Source of the DNA: an uncultured Bacteroidales bacterium
GTDB lineage: Bacteria > Bacteroidota > Bacteroidia > Bacteroidales > UBA932
NCBI GenBank assembly: GCA_944326365.1
Contig: CALVDR010000020.1
Coordinates: 1 to 46,448, forward strand
Length of the DNA: 46,448 nt
Reading direction: 5' to 3'
How positions within the stretch are numbered: position 1 is the first letter of the stretch; the number at the start of each line of letters is the position of its first letter. Below are positions 26,657 through 35,311 of this stretch, one piece after another. The notes beneath the pieces are model-generated. The model saw only the letters and a program-made list of their open reading frames with translations. It did not search any database and was not told the origin of the DNA. A program made the translations under genes and the position numbers.

Positions 26657-26726
26657 ATGTTCTTTGCGGCTGCTAAGTGGTGAGGGGTGGGGATGTGGTC
26701 GGTGTGTCGCCGGGAAGTTTCATGCG

Positions 26727-26781
26727 GGACTAACTACGCTTTCAGCCCCAGGCGGCTTTAGTCCGGTTTTTTTTGCCGGAC
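26727..26781. repeat. Palindromic element plus T8 hairpin in the uxuA/PUL1 gap
   Basis: GGACTAA (26727-26733) pairs with TTAGTCC (26758-26764). Overlapping it, GTCCGG (26761-26766) pairs with CCGGAC (26776-26781) around a loop of eight T and a G. The core TAACTACGCTTTC matches the element at 213-250. It may be a dispersed repeat or a terminator-like structure protecting PUL1 from read-through. Confidence 0.6.
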
Positions 26782-26786
26782 ACACG

Positions 26787-26849
26787 AAATCGGGACAGGA
26801 TTTATTCCGGACCTGTTTTATCTGGTCAGGAAAAATCTCTGTCCCGATT
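26787..26849 (-). terminator. Large hairpin after uxuA
   Basis: ATCGGGACAG (26789-26798) pairs with CTGTCCCGAT (26839-26848), and an inner stem GGACC/GGTC closes around TGTTTTATCT. It begins about 20 nt after the uxuA stop on the minus strand and is the likely end of the uxuB-uxuA transcript. Confidence 0.65.
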
Positions 26850-26867
26850 CAATATGCTAGTGCAGGC

Positions 26868-28043
26868 CTACTCAAGCCCCATACTCTTCGCAATACCCAT
26901 CTGCAGACCGCGAAGCTCGGCGATACCCCTCATCCTGCCATAGTATGAATACCCGGGATTGCTCTTGCGGTTCAAGTCATCGCACATCTGGTGTCCGTGG
27001 TCAGGACGCACCGGTATGGAAACATGCCTGCGCTGCTGCACTTCCAGCAAAGCCTTCATCATGCCGTACATGTCCACGTCACCCTCCAGGTGATTCGCCT
27101 CGTAGAAATTGCCCTCGGCATCACGTTTGGTGCTCCTCAGATGGACGAAGCCCACCCTGTCACCGAACTCGTACATCATGGAAACCATGTCATTGTCCGG
27201 ACGGACACCGAAAGAACCGGTGCAGAGACACAAACCGTTCGAAACATTCGGCACGGCAGCCACAAGTTTCCTGAAATCCTCGGCAGTCGAAAGGATACGC
27301 GGCAGGCCGAGAATAGGATAAGGAGGATCGTCAGGATGGATCACCATTTCCACTCCGCACTCATCTGCCACAGGGCATATCTCCTTCAGGAAATAAATCA
27401 GATTTGCACGGAGCTGCTCGGCATCCACCCCGTCATAGCGGGCCAGAGCCTTGCGGAACTGATCCAGAGTAAAGCTTTCCTCGCTGCCTGGCAGACCTGC
27501 GATCATGTTTCTGGTCACCAGCTCGATCTCGGCAGCGTCCATCTTCTCGAAACGAGCCTTTGCACGGGCTTTCTCTGCATCGGTATATTCCTTTTCAGCA
27601 GCCGGACGCTTGAGGATGTAAAGGTCGAAAGCCATGAAGGCATCCTTCTCGAAACGCAGGCCCCGGGAACCGTCAGCCATCTCGTAAGCCAGATTCGTCC
27701 TCGTCCAGTCAAGCACAGGCATGAAATTATAAGTGATACACTTGATACCGCAGGCGGCCAGATTCCGGATGGACTGTTTGTAATTCTCGATATACTTCTG
27801 GAAATCCCCTGTCTGGGTCTTGATATGCTCATGCACAGGCACGCTTTCCACTACGCTCCATGTCAGGCCGTATTCAGCGATCATCGCCTGCCTTTTCTGA
27901 ATTTCCTCCACGCTCCAAACCTCTCCGTTCGGAATATGATGGAGCGCATGTACTATGTCTGTGACGCCGGCCTGCTTGATAAAGCTCAGGCTTACAGGAT
28001 CATTCGGTCCGTACCAGCGCCAGCTTTCCTTCATCAAATACAT
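26868..28043 (-). CDS. uxuA: Mannonate dehydratase
   Basis: 391 residues with the UxuA hallmark opening [20 protein letters not shown] and the conserved metal-site regions of this xylose-isomerase-like barrel ([44 protein letters not shown]). It dehydrates D-mannonate to 2-keto-3-deoxygluconate in the cytoplasm, the step after fructuronate reduction in glucuronate catabolism. It follows the UxuB-type gene by 85 nt containing hairpins. A Met at codon 4 (28034) aligns better with the start of known UxuA proteins and may be the true start. The isomerase and KDG kinase/aldolase steps are not encoded here. Confidence 0.95.
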   Translation of the reverse strand: MYLMKESWRWYGPNDPVSLSFIKQAGVTDIVHALHHIPNGEVWSVEEIQKRQAMIAEYGLTWSVVESVPVHEHIKTQTGDFQKYIENYKQSIRNLAACGIKCITYNFMPVLDWTRTNLAYEMADGSRGLRFEKDAFMAFDLYILKRPAAEKEYTDAEKARAKARFEKMDAAEIELVTRNMIAGLPGSEESFTLDQFRKALARYDGVDAEQLRANLIYFLKEICPVADECGVEMVIHPDDPPYPILGLPRILSTAEDFRKLVAAVPNVSNGLCLCTGSFGVRPDNDMVSMMYEFGDRVGFVHLRSTKRDAEGNFYEANHLEGDVDMYGMMKALLEVQQRRHVSIPVRPDHGHQMCDDLNRKSNPGYSYYGRMRGIAELRGLQMGIAKSMGLE

Positions 28044-28061
28044 AATTTTATCTTTTTAGGC

Positions 28062-28123
28062 GCATCTTCGATGCAATAATATATCAGGTGCATCTGACGA
28101 TGCAATGAATTTTTCGATACAAT
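28062..28123 (-). promoter_or_regulatory. Paired hairpins and CGATGCAAT repeats between uxuB and uxuA
   Basis: Two small perfect hairpins, GCATC-TTC-GATGC (28062-28074) and TGCATC-TGAC-GATGCA (28089-28104), carry the repeat CGATGCAAT at 28069 and 28098; a degenerate third copy, CGATACAAT, is at 28115. They could be operator sites for the neighbouring LacI regulator or RNA structures setting relative expression of uxuA. Both roles are inference. Confidence 0.45.
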
Positions 28124-28128
28124 GCAAA

Positions 28129-28947
28129 TTAAATAGAGAATGCGTCGAAACCGCCGTCCACAACAGCCACAGTACCCGTCACGGCCTTCGAAGCATCGGA
28201 AGCCAGCCAATGCAGGGTACCGAGAAGCTCCTCAGGCTCCAGGAACCTGTTGATAGGGGTATGGGACAAGATGGTGTGAGACCTGTCAGTCAGGCTGCCG
28301 TCCGGATTCGTCAGCAGAGTACGGTTCTGGTTCGTCAGCAGGAAGCCCGGAGCTATGGCGTTGACCCTGATGTTCTCGCTGAACTTCATCGCAAGTTCCG
28401 CGCAGAGATACTTGGTCCAGTTAGTCACGGCAGCCTTGGCCACACCGTAGCCGGCCACTCTGGTCAGAGGGCGGAGAGCAGACTCGCTGGCGAAATTGAT
28501 GATCGAGCCGGACTTCTGCTCTGCCATAGCCTTTGCAAAGACCATGGTAGGAATGATGGTACCGAAAAGATTCAGTTCCGTAACCTTCTTCACGGCCTCG
28601 ATGTCAAGGTCGAAGATAGTCTTGTCAGGCGGAACTGTCGCAGCAGGCATATTGCCGCCGGCGGCATTGAGAAGGATGTCGATCCTGCCGTACTTTTCCA
28701 TGATTCTGGCATAATTGTCCTCCAGGACAGCCTTGTCGAGAACATTCGTAGGGAGGAACATGGCCTCTCCCCCGTTTGCCTTGATTTCGGAAATGATTCC
28801 GTCAGCGACGGATGCCGCGCGCTCAAGATCCAGAAGTACGACCTTCGCGCCCTGTGCGGCGAAATACTTGACGATGGTAGTACCGAGGATGCCGCATGCA
28901 CCGGTCATCACTGCCACCTTACCTTTGATGTCAAACAAATCTTTCAT
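28129..28947 (-). CDS. SDR-family D-mannonate oxidoreductase (fructuronate reductase), UxuB type
   Basis: 272 residues of the classical short-chain dehydrogenase fold. The dinucleotide site TGACGILG is near residue 15, NAAGG follows (~95), and the catalytic set is Ser in NFASESA with YGVAK (Tyr-x-x-x-Lys) about 15 residues on. The C-terminus has the usual PGFLLT and TGTVAVVDGGFDAF. From context it should reduce D-fructuronate to D-mannonate with NAD(P)H, feeding UxuA; SDR-type UxuB enzymes are known in Gram-positives and Bacteroidetes in place of the long-chain E. coli UxuB. First gene of the uxuBA unit, divergent from the LacI gene. Other SDR activities such as gluconate 5-dehydrogenase are possible by sequence alone. 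Confidence 0.85.
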   Translation of the reverse strand: MKDLFDIKGKVAVMTGACGILGTTIVKYFAAQGAKVVLLDLERAASVADGIISEIKANGGEAMFLPTNVLDKAVLEDNYARIMEKYGRIDILLNAAGGNMPAATVPPDKTIFDLDIEAVKKVTELNLFGTIIPTMVFAKAMAEQKSGSIINFASESALRPLTRVAGYGVAKAAVTNWTKYLCAELAMKFSENIRVNAIAPGFLLTNQNRTLLTNPDGSLTDRSHTILSHTPINRFLEPEELLGTLHWLASDASKAVTGTVAVVDGGFDAFSI

Positions 28948-29022
28948 GATAGAATGTCTATAAATATTGTAATGTAATTTTCTTCGTGTTATTACAACGG
29001 CTTTTCCAAAACCCCATCATTT

Positions 29023-29089
29023 CCGTGCACGGTAACAGTCCATAAGTTCCGGGTGGTTGTGTACGTGCACAAAGGTACGTATATTTTTG
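29023..29089. promoter_or_regulatory. Divergent control region: two palindromes and the LacI-gene promoter
   Basis: Two palindromes sharing GTGCAC lie in the 198-bp gap: CCGTGCACGG (29023-29032, perfect) and TTGTGTACGTGCACAA (29057-29072, two mismatched base pairs), each with even half-sites around a centre, as LacI operators have. A TATTTTTG -7 box for the plus-strand regulator follows at 29082-29089 with a GTTG near 29056. The second palindrome would cover the -33/-7 spacer, suggesting autoregulation, while the first lies toward uxuB. Confidence 0.5.
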
Positions 29090-29145
29090 GTTAATCCAAC
29101 AAAAAATACAATATTTGTATGTTTTGGGAAAATAGTCATAATAAA

Positions 29146-30213
29146 ATGGCAAAACAGGTAAAAATAAAGGACATTGCGAAGATGGCGGGAGTATCCGCCG
29201 GGACTGTGGACAGGATTCTCCACAACAGGGGAAATGTCTCCCCTGCCAGCCGCGCTGCAGTCGAACGCATACTCGCCGAGACCGGCTACAGATACAACAT
29301 CCACACCTCCGCCGTCTCCCTGAAAAAATCCTACAAAGTCGTGATAGCCATACCTACAGCCATCAGGGGGGAATACTGGGGAAACATCCGCAACGGAATC
29401 GGACACGCCCTGGAAGAATACTCGGACGTGACCATAGAATGTGAATACGCCTACTACGACCAGTTCGACATTTTCTCATGCAGAAATTCATTCGCCCGTA
29501 TTCCGGACATGGAACCCAACGCAGTCATCATCGGAGCCACATTCGTATCCGAAACCAGAATTCTCTGCAGCTGGCTGGATGAGAAGAAAATACCATACGT
29601 CTTCGTGGACGCCGTCATAGAGGGCACTCATCCTGCAGCCACATATTCATCAGACCAGCACACTTGCGGACGGATAGTAGGAAGACTTCTGAACCTGTTC
29701 ACTCCGAAAGACGCGGAACTCGCTGTTTTCGGTTCCAGGCGCATCGGGAACGAAAGGGCCAGCAATTCCATGGCCCGCATGTCAGGCCTGACGGAATACT
29801 TCCACAGCCTGAGCTACCGGCGCGTCATCAAGGAATCCAAAATCTCCGTCCAGCAGCCGGAAGAATCCAGAAAAGACATCCTTCAGTTCCTTCAGGACAA
29901 TCCTGCCGTAAAAGGCATCGCCGTACTGAACTCCAGAGGATATATTCTGGCCGACATCCTGTCGGCCAATGCCGTCAGGGACATCAGGATCATCTGCTTC
30001 GACCTGACGGAAAACAACAGGAGATGCGTCCAGGACGGCACCCTCTCGGCCATTATCTGCCAGAGGCCCGAACTCCAGGGGTTCTATGCCATCAAGGCCA
30101 TCATCAGGACGCTGCTCTACAATATCCGGGAAAAGGATGTCCACCACCTGATGCCGGCCGACATCATCATCAAGGAAAACCTTCCGATGTACAGGGAGAT
30201 ATACGCCGAATGA
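29146..30213 (+). CDS. LacI/GalR-family transcriptional regulator
   Basis: 355 residues from ATG at 29146 (MAKQVKIKDIAKMAGVSAGT). A nine-residue upstream extension is possible but adds nothing to the HTH. The N-terminal HTH (~6-55) has the variant recognition helix AGTVDRILHNRG, found in Bacteroidetes members with periplasmic-binding-protein-like effector domains; residues ~60-340 form that domain. It binds DNA and probably responds to a sugar acid such as a uronate or its keto-acid product. It is divergent from uxuBA and 19 nt ahead of HTCS2, so the two regulators are likely one transcript. Target genes are inferred from this position. Confidence 0.9.
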   Translation: MAKQVKIKDIAKMAGVSAGTVDRILHNRGNVSPASRAAVERILAETGYRYNIHTSAVSLKKSYKVVIAIPTAIRGEYWGNIRNGIGHALEEYSDVTIECEYAYYDQFDIFSCRNSFARIPDMEPNAVIIGATFVSETRILCSWLDEKKIPYVFVDAVIEGTHPAATYSSDQHTCGRIVGRLLNLFTPKDAELAVFGSRRIGNERASNSMARMSGLTEYFHSLSYRRVIKESKISVQQPEESRKDILQFLQDNPAVKGIAVLNSRGYILADILSANAVRDIRIICFDLTENNRRCVQDGTLSAIICQRPELQGFYAIKAIIRTLLYNIREKDVHHLMPADIIIKENLPMYREIYAE

Positions 30214-30232
30214 CACCTGAAATCCGCCGCCT

Positions 30233-33200
30233 ATGAAAATTTCCGGAATCATACTTGCCGTCATTGCCTCCGTTTCCATCCAGAACGCCGCCGCTGACTC
30301 AATACCTGCCGGCGAAATATCAGCCGATACGCCGTCAGCCGACATAATATCCGCTGACGCGATGCCCTCGGATACGCTACCCCCCCCCACAGCAAAAACA
30401 GGGACCGCAGCCGAAGAAAAACCGTTCAGCGGCCGGGACTTCAATGTCAGGCATATAGGCTATGACGAAAACCTGAGCAGCCAGAGAGTCTTTTCAATAG
30501 TGGAAGACAACTGCAATGCCATGTGGATTTCGACAAAAGCCGGCATTGACAGATACAACGGACGTGAAATGACGAACTACACCCTGCCGGGAGACCTGTA
30601 CTACGGAGACAAGGCAGGAATGCGCATATGGCTGCAGTACGACTGCATGGACAGGCTGTGGGCCTATATCCATTCAGGCAGGATTTACAGATACTCGGTA
30701 GCAAAGGACTGCTTCGAAGAAGTATTCGACCTCAAGAAACTCATCGGCGGAGACATCATACTCAATTATATACACATTGACCCGGAGGGTCGGCTATGGG
30801 CAGGTCTTGCCGGAGGCCTTTACAGGCTGGATGAAGGGAATGCGGTGAAGGAAATCATAAGAGGAGAATACATAAACTGCATTACACAGGTCGGTGAGTA
30901 CATGTATGCAGGCACTTCGGACGGCATCATCAGATTCCGCAGCCAGGAACCTGACCGATTTGAAGTGATTCTGGAAGGGATGATGATTCTCTCGCTTCTG
31001 TATGACGAAGACAAGGACCGAATATGGGCCGGGACATTCAACAAAGGACTCTGGTCGGTGGATCCGGCATCGGGTCGGACTTATGCTGAAGATCTGGGGA
31101 CAGCCGTACAGACAAACCCTGTCAGAGCCCTGACAGAATATGACAGCCGCACCATTCTGGCTGGAGTGGACGGAGGAGGTGTCTACTCCATAGACAAGGA
31201 CACCGGGAAATCTGTGCTGTCCGCAAGCACCGGTGAAAAATCCGGAATAGCACTGAAAGGGAACGGCATATACGCGGTGACGAAAGACCATGAGGGAAAC
31301 CTGTGGATAGGAAGCTATACAGGAGGTGTTTCACTGGCGACAATAAGAAACAATGCAGTGGACACATATTCCCACGTGGAGGAAAACAGGGAATCACTGG
31401 CTGACAGCAACGTAAACGGAGTAGCGGAAAACGCCGGAGGAGACTTGTGGTTCGCCACGGACAACGGCATCAGCATACTGCACAGGGATTCGTCCAGTTG
31501 GACTCACGGACTGGAAATGACCGTAGCCATGACATTCTGCTGCCTTGGAAACGGGAATGTGTGGACCGGCACATATGGAAACGGCATTTACCTTCTCAGC
31601 CCTGAAGGAAAGATACTCAGGCATCTGACCCACGAAAACGGGGAACTCACCACGAACTACATATTCGCCATAGCATCGGACCCGGAAGGGAATCTGTGGG
31701 CAGGAGGGCTGGAAGGTGACCTGCAGAAACTTGACAGGAACGGAAACCCGCTGCAGACATTCGGCATCAAATGGGTGAATTCCATCCAGTACGCCGGCGG
31801 AGGAAAGATGGGCGTAGCCACTGTCGACGGGCTGTGGATGGTGGACATACGGACAGGCGAAGCCGAAGTCTTCGCCTCGTCAGGGGAATTCATGGACAGG
31901 AACGTCAGCGCATACATCATTTCTGCCCTGTTCAACGGAGACGGCACCGTGTGGCTCGGCACGGAAGGCGGAGGGCTGAACCTGTACAGCATGGAAGACA
32001 GGAGTGTGAAAACCTACACATCCGAAGACGGACTTCCGTCAGATGACGTATTCAGCGTCCAGAAAGACTCTTCAGGCAGGATCTGGGTCAGCACAGGCAG
32101 GGGAATAGCCATCCTGGACAAAGGCAAGATACTCACCGTCAACTACATCCAGGAAACTGACAAGGAGTACAACAAGTCATCGTTCGCCGCTCTGTCCGAC
32201 AGCCGTTTCATCTACGGAAGTTCAGACGGAGCAGTATGCATCTCACCGGAAACCATCAGGATAGCCGAATACGATGCACCGCTGCGGTTCACCAGACTGA
32301 ATGTCGAATACGCCTCGCCGGAAGAGGCGGCACGGCTGAATCCGGAAATCCACGGCATGATACAGGACGGTACAGTACGTCTCGACTACTCGTGGAACAC
32401 TTTCACGGTAAACTTCGAATCGATAAACTACGGTTTCAGGCAGGACATCGTATACCAGCACAAACTGGACGGCTACGAGCGGGACTGGAACGCCCCGTCA
32501 GGAGACGGCTCAGTCAGATACACGAACGTCTCCCCTGGCAGATATACACTGATGGTCAGAAGCCTGAGAAACAGCGACGGAAGCATCATCACGGAAAAGA
32601 ATCTGGAAATAAGGATAGGCCAGCCATGGTGGAACTCCTGGTATGCATGGGCAGGCTACATCATGATAGCCGGCATCATGCTTTACTTCGCGGTCCGCTA
32701 CAAGGGAAACCAGATGCAGAAAAAATACGATGAAGACAAAATCCGGTTCTTCATAGACACGGCACACAACATCCGCACCCCTGTCACACTGATCATGGCC
32801 CCTCTTGAAGACCTCGCGAAAGACACCGCTCTCCCGGAAAAAGCCAGATATTGTCTGGATCTGGCCAGGGCCAATACGGACAAGCTGTACAACCTCATTT
32901 CAAAACTCCTCGAATTCGAACGTTCGGATATCTCCCGCCGCCATGTGGAACTGGCTCCCGTCGACCTCACGAAAATTTTCACCGACGAAGCCGCCACCTT
33001 CCTTTCGGACTGCGAAAAAAGACAGATTACACTGAAGGTGTCCTCCCCTGAGGACAATATTTTCGTCCTCGCCGACAGACATCTGGTGGAAATCATCTGC
33101 GACAACCTGCTTTCGAACGCCTTCAAATACTCAAAGCCTCACGGCACTGTGGAATTCAGCCTGAGCCATGATTCCAGATATGCCGTCATCAAGGTCAGGG

Positions 33201-34327
33201 ATCACGGCATAGGCATACCCGAGAAAGACAGGAAACATATTTTCAAGGATGTCCACAGGGCAGGCAACGCCATACATCACGAAGCCATGGGCACCGGTTT
33301 CGGACTTCTGATGGTGTCCAGGGTCGTGAAGAAACTGGGAGGTAAAATCACATTCACGTCGGAAGAAGGAAAAGGCTCTGAGTTTACAGTAACACTCAGG
33401 CTCACAGCCCCGGCACCGTCCGGAACTGCGGACGGCACGGCATCGGTGCCGGCATCCCCAGTCCCAGGCACGACTGTCCAGGAGCATGAAATACATGACA
33501 GCGGCGTTTCCAGGGAAACCATACTCATCGTTGAAGACCACGACACCCTGAGACAATACCTTCGCAGAATTTTCGAACAGGAATACGACGTGGCCGATGC
33601 ATCCGGCGGGGAGGAAGCTGTCGCCTACCTGAAAAAAAGCTATCCGGACATCATCCTTTCTGACCTCATGATGCCCGGGATACAGGGGGACGATCTTTGC
33701 CGCATGGTCAAGGACGATCCTGACACATCCGGAATACCTTTCATCCTCCTCACGGCGAAAGCCGGACAGGACTCTCTGATGGACAGTCTCAGAAAAGGGG
33801 CGGACGACTATATCCAGAAACCGTTCAAACCGGACATCCTGAAACAGAAAGTACGAGGATTTCTGGAAAACAGGAAACGGATGAGGGAATTCTTCCTGAG
33901 GGAAGCCCTGAAACAGGCCGGCTCCGCCGATGCGTCAGAGGGAGTACGTGAGGAAGTGCAGGACAATACGATATCCGAAAGCGACAGGCAGTTCGTGCAC
34001 AAGGCTACCGAAACTGTTCTGGGACACATATCGGACCCTGAATTCAACATCACCTCGCTTTGCCATGAAATGGCCATGAGCAGGACTCTTTTCTACAGCC
34101 GCATCAAGTCCCTGACAGGACAGGGACCACAGGAATTCATCCGTCTGATACGGCTGCAGAAAGCTGCAGAACTGCTGGAAAAAGGGATGAACGTGGCTGA
34201 CGTCTCCGTAGAAACAGGTTTCGCAAACACCAAGTATTTCAGTACACTCTTCAAGAAACAGTTCGGAGTACAACCGAGCAAATATGCGGATGAACGGCAC
34301 AAATGTCAGGAATCAAACCAGGATTGA
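30233..34327 (+). CDS. Hybrid two-component system sensor/regulator (HTCS2)
   Basis: 1364 residues. Signal peptide (~1-21), a low-complexity acidic linker (~22-62) with repeats of (S)ADxx(S)AD, then two beta-propellers (~65-700), a Y_Y_Y domain (~715-795), a transmembrane helix (~800-820), a histidine kinase with His845 (DTAHNIRTPVTL), N-box NLLSNAFKYS, G boxes DHGIGI and GTGFGLL, a receiver domain with Asp1144 (LSDLMMP), and an AraC-type HTH (~1265-1355). The signal-linker region carries a nine-C run coding Pro50-Pro52. The H-box Asn for the usual Glu after His (HN in place of HE) may affect phosphatase function. Likely activates PUL2, which starts 75 nt downstream. Confidence 0.96.
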   Translation: MKISGIILAVIASVSIQNAAADSIPAGEISADTPSADIISADAMPSDTLPPPTAKTGTAAEEKPFSGRDFNVRHIGYDENLSSQRVFSIVEDNCNAMWISTKAGIDRYNGREMTNYTLPGDLYYGDKAGMRIWLQYDCMDRLWAYIHSGRIYRYSVAKDCFEEVFDLKKLIGGDIILNYIHIDPEGRLWAGLAGGLYRLDEGNAVKEIIRGEYINCITQVGEYMYAGTSDGIIRFRSQEPDRFEVILEGMMILSLLYDEDKDRIWAGTFNKGLWSVDPASGRTYAEDLGTAVQTNPVRALTEYDSRTILAGVDGGGVYSIDKDTGKSVLSASTGEKSGIALKGNGIYAVTKDHEGNLWIGSYTGGVSLATIRNNAVDTYSHVEENRESLADSNVNGVAENAGGDLWFATDNGISILHRDSSSWTHGLEMTVAMTFCCLGNGNVWTGTYGNGIYLLSPEGKILRHLTHENGELTTNYIFAIASDPEGNLWAGGLEGDLQKLDRNGNPLQTFGIKWVNSIQYAGGGKMGVATVDGLWMVDIRTGEAEVFASSGEFMDRNVSAYIISALFNGDGTVWLGTEGGGLNLYSMEDRSVKTYTSEDGLPSDDVFSVQKDSSGRIWVSTGRGIAILDKGKILTVNYIQETDKEYNKSSFAALSDSRFIYGSSDGAVCISPETIRIAEYDAPLRFTRLNVEYASPEEAARLNPEIHGMIQDGTVRLDYSWNTFTVNFESINYGFRQDIVYQHKLDGYERDWNAPSGDGSVRYTNVSPGRYTLMVRSLRNSDGSIITEKNLEIRIGQPWWNSWYAWAGYIMIAGIMLYFAVRYKGNQMQKKYDEDKIRFFIDTAHNIRTPVTLIMAPLEDLAKDTALPEKARYCLDLARANTDKLYNLISKLLEFERSDISRRHVELAPVDLTKIFTDEAATFLSDCEKRQITLKVSSPEDNIFVLADRHLVEIICDNLLSNAFKYSKPHGTVEFSLSHDSRYAVIKVRDHGIGIPEKDRKHIFKDVHRAGNAIHHEAMGTGFGLLMVSRVVKKLGGKITFTSEEGKGSEFTVTLRLTAPAPSGTADGTASVPASPVPGTTVQEHEIHDSGVSRETILIVEDHDTLRQYLRRIFEQEYDVADASGGEEAVAYLKKSYPDIILSDLMMPGIQGDDLCRMVKDDPDTSGIPFILLTAKAGQDSLMDSLRKGADDYIQKPFKPDILKQKVRGFLENRKRMREFFLREALKQAGSADASEGVREEVQDNTISESDRQFVHKATETVLGHISDPEFNITSLCHEMAMSRTLFYSRIKSLTGQGPQEFIRLIRLQKAAELLEKGMNVADVSVETGFANTKYFSTLFKKQFGVQPSKYADERHKCQESNQD
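30380..30388 (+). repeat. Nine-base C homopolymer in the HTCS2 reading frame
   Basis: C9 at 30380-30388 encodes exactly three prolines (codons 50-52), just after the signal peptide. Loss or gain of one base would stop synthesis before the sensor domain. Confidence 0.92.
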
Positions 34328-34402
34328 TAGCATTCTGACCATCCCTTCCCGATATTTTACTCAATTTTGTGGCAGAAGATGACACTAAACTATCGCCACA
34401 AT

Positions 34403-35230
34403 ATGAAAAAAATCCATTATCTGTTTTTGCTTGCAGCATTGGTCGCGCCGCAAGCATGCTCATCGGACCGTTCCGGGACACCGGCATTGTCCGAAGGAGA
34501 AAAATTATTCTTTACCGATGATTTCGGAACTTTCGACGAATCGGTATGGACGAAGGAAACCCACGAACCCGGATGGGTGAATCAGGAACTGCAGGCATAC
34601 GATCCGGCTCAGGTGACTGTCGGAAAAGACGGTGACAGGACAGTGCTTATACTGACTGCAGAACACCGGAACGGAAAGATAGTCTCGGGCAGGGTCAATT
34701 CCCAGGGGAAGATGAATTTCAGGCTCAGAAAGACGGAAGCCAGCATCAGACTGCCGAAAACCGATGCAGGACTGTGGCCGGCTTTCTGGATGATGGGAGA
34801 CAACAGCATGGAATGGCCGAAGTGCGGTGAAATCGACATCATGGAGATGGGAGAAAAGGCCGGTATCGCAAACGGGACGTCCGAAACATGGATGAACTCT
34901 GCCATACACTACGGGAACAGCCCTGAAGACCACAGGCAGGAATATCATGCTGACAACGTCGCCGCCAGCCTCCAGGACGGAAACTACCACACTTACACCC
35001 TCGACTGGACCGAGAACAGTCTGACAGTCAGCGTGGACGGGAATCTCTTCCACACTTTCGACATAAGCAAAATGAGCGGGAGATACGACTACTTCCACGG
35101 AGACTGCTACGTGCTCTTCAATCTCGCCGTGGGAGGTGCATTCCCGGGAATCACCGATGCTGACGGGATCTCTGCCCTCAAGGAAGGGGAAAAGGCATGC
35201 ATGTACGTGGACTGGATCAAGGTATATTGA
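34403..35230 (+). CDS. GH16 endo-beta-glucanase (laminarinase type), likely lipoprotein
   Basis: 275 residues from ATG at 34403, which gives the signal MKKIHYLFLLAALVAPQAC (Cys19 as probable lipidation site, though the lipobox is imperfect). The single GH16 jelly-roll runs from ~30 to 275. The active-site strand GEIDIMEMG places the nucleophile at Glu143 and the acid/base at Glu148; the EIDIME spacing with Met is that of laminarinase-like GH16 rather than porphyranase or xyloglucanase types. It would cut beta-1,3- or mixed-linkage glucan at the cell surface before import. First enzyme gene of PUL2, between HTCS2 and SusC. Confidence 0.92.
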   Translation: MKKIHYLFLLAALVAPQACSSDRSGTPALSEGEKLFFTDDFGTFDESVWTKETHEPGWVNQELQAYDPAQVTVGKDGDRTVLILTAEHRNGKIVSGRVNSQGKMNFRLRKTEASIRLPKTDAGLWPAFWMMGDNSMEWPKCGEIDIMEMGEKAGIANGTSETWMNSAIHYGNSPEDHRQEYHADNVAASLQDGNYHTYTLDWTENSLTVSVDGNLFHTFDISKMSGRYDYFHGDCYVLFNLAVGGAFPGITDADGISALKEGEKACMYVDWIKVY

Positions 35231-35311
35231 CCCGGCAGGGCACTCAAATCCGGAACGGAATCTTATCCATATAACAATAACCAACACTATTATCCATTAA
35301 TTTTCATCTGA

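Noticed and set aside
26628..26948. Plus-strand ORF of 106 codons over the G-rich block
   Set aside because: Composition is driven by the G/T-rich stretch, and the frame runs through two hairpins into the antisense of uxuA.
29782..30444. 220-codon minus-strand frame over the LacI and HTCS2 starts
   Set aside because: Antisense to two well-supported genes. Its low-complexity Ala/Ser/Asp stretch is only the mirror of the HTCS2 linker.
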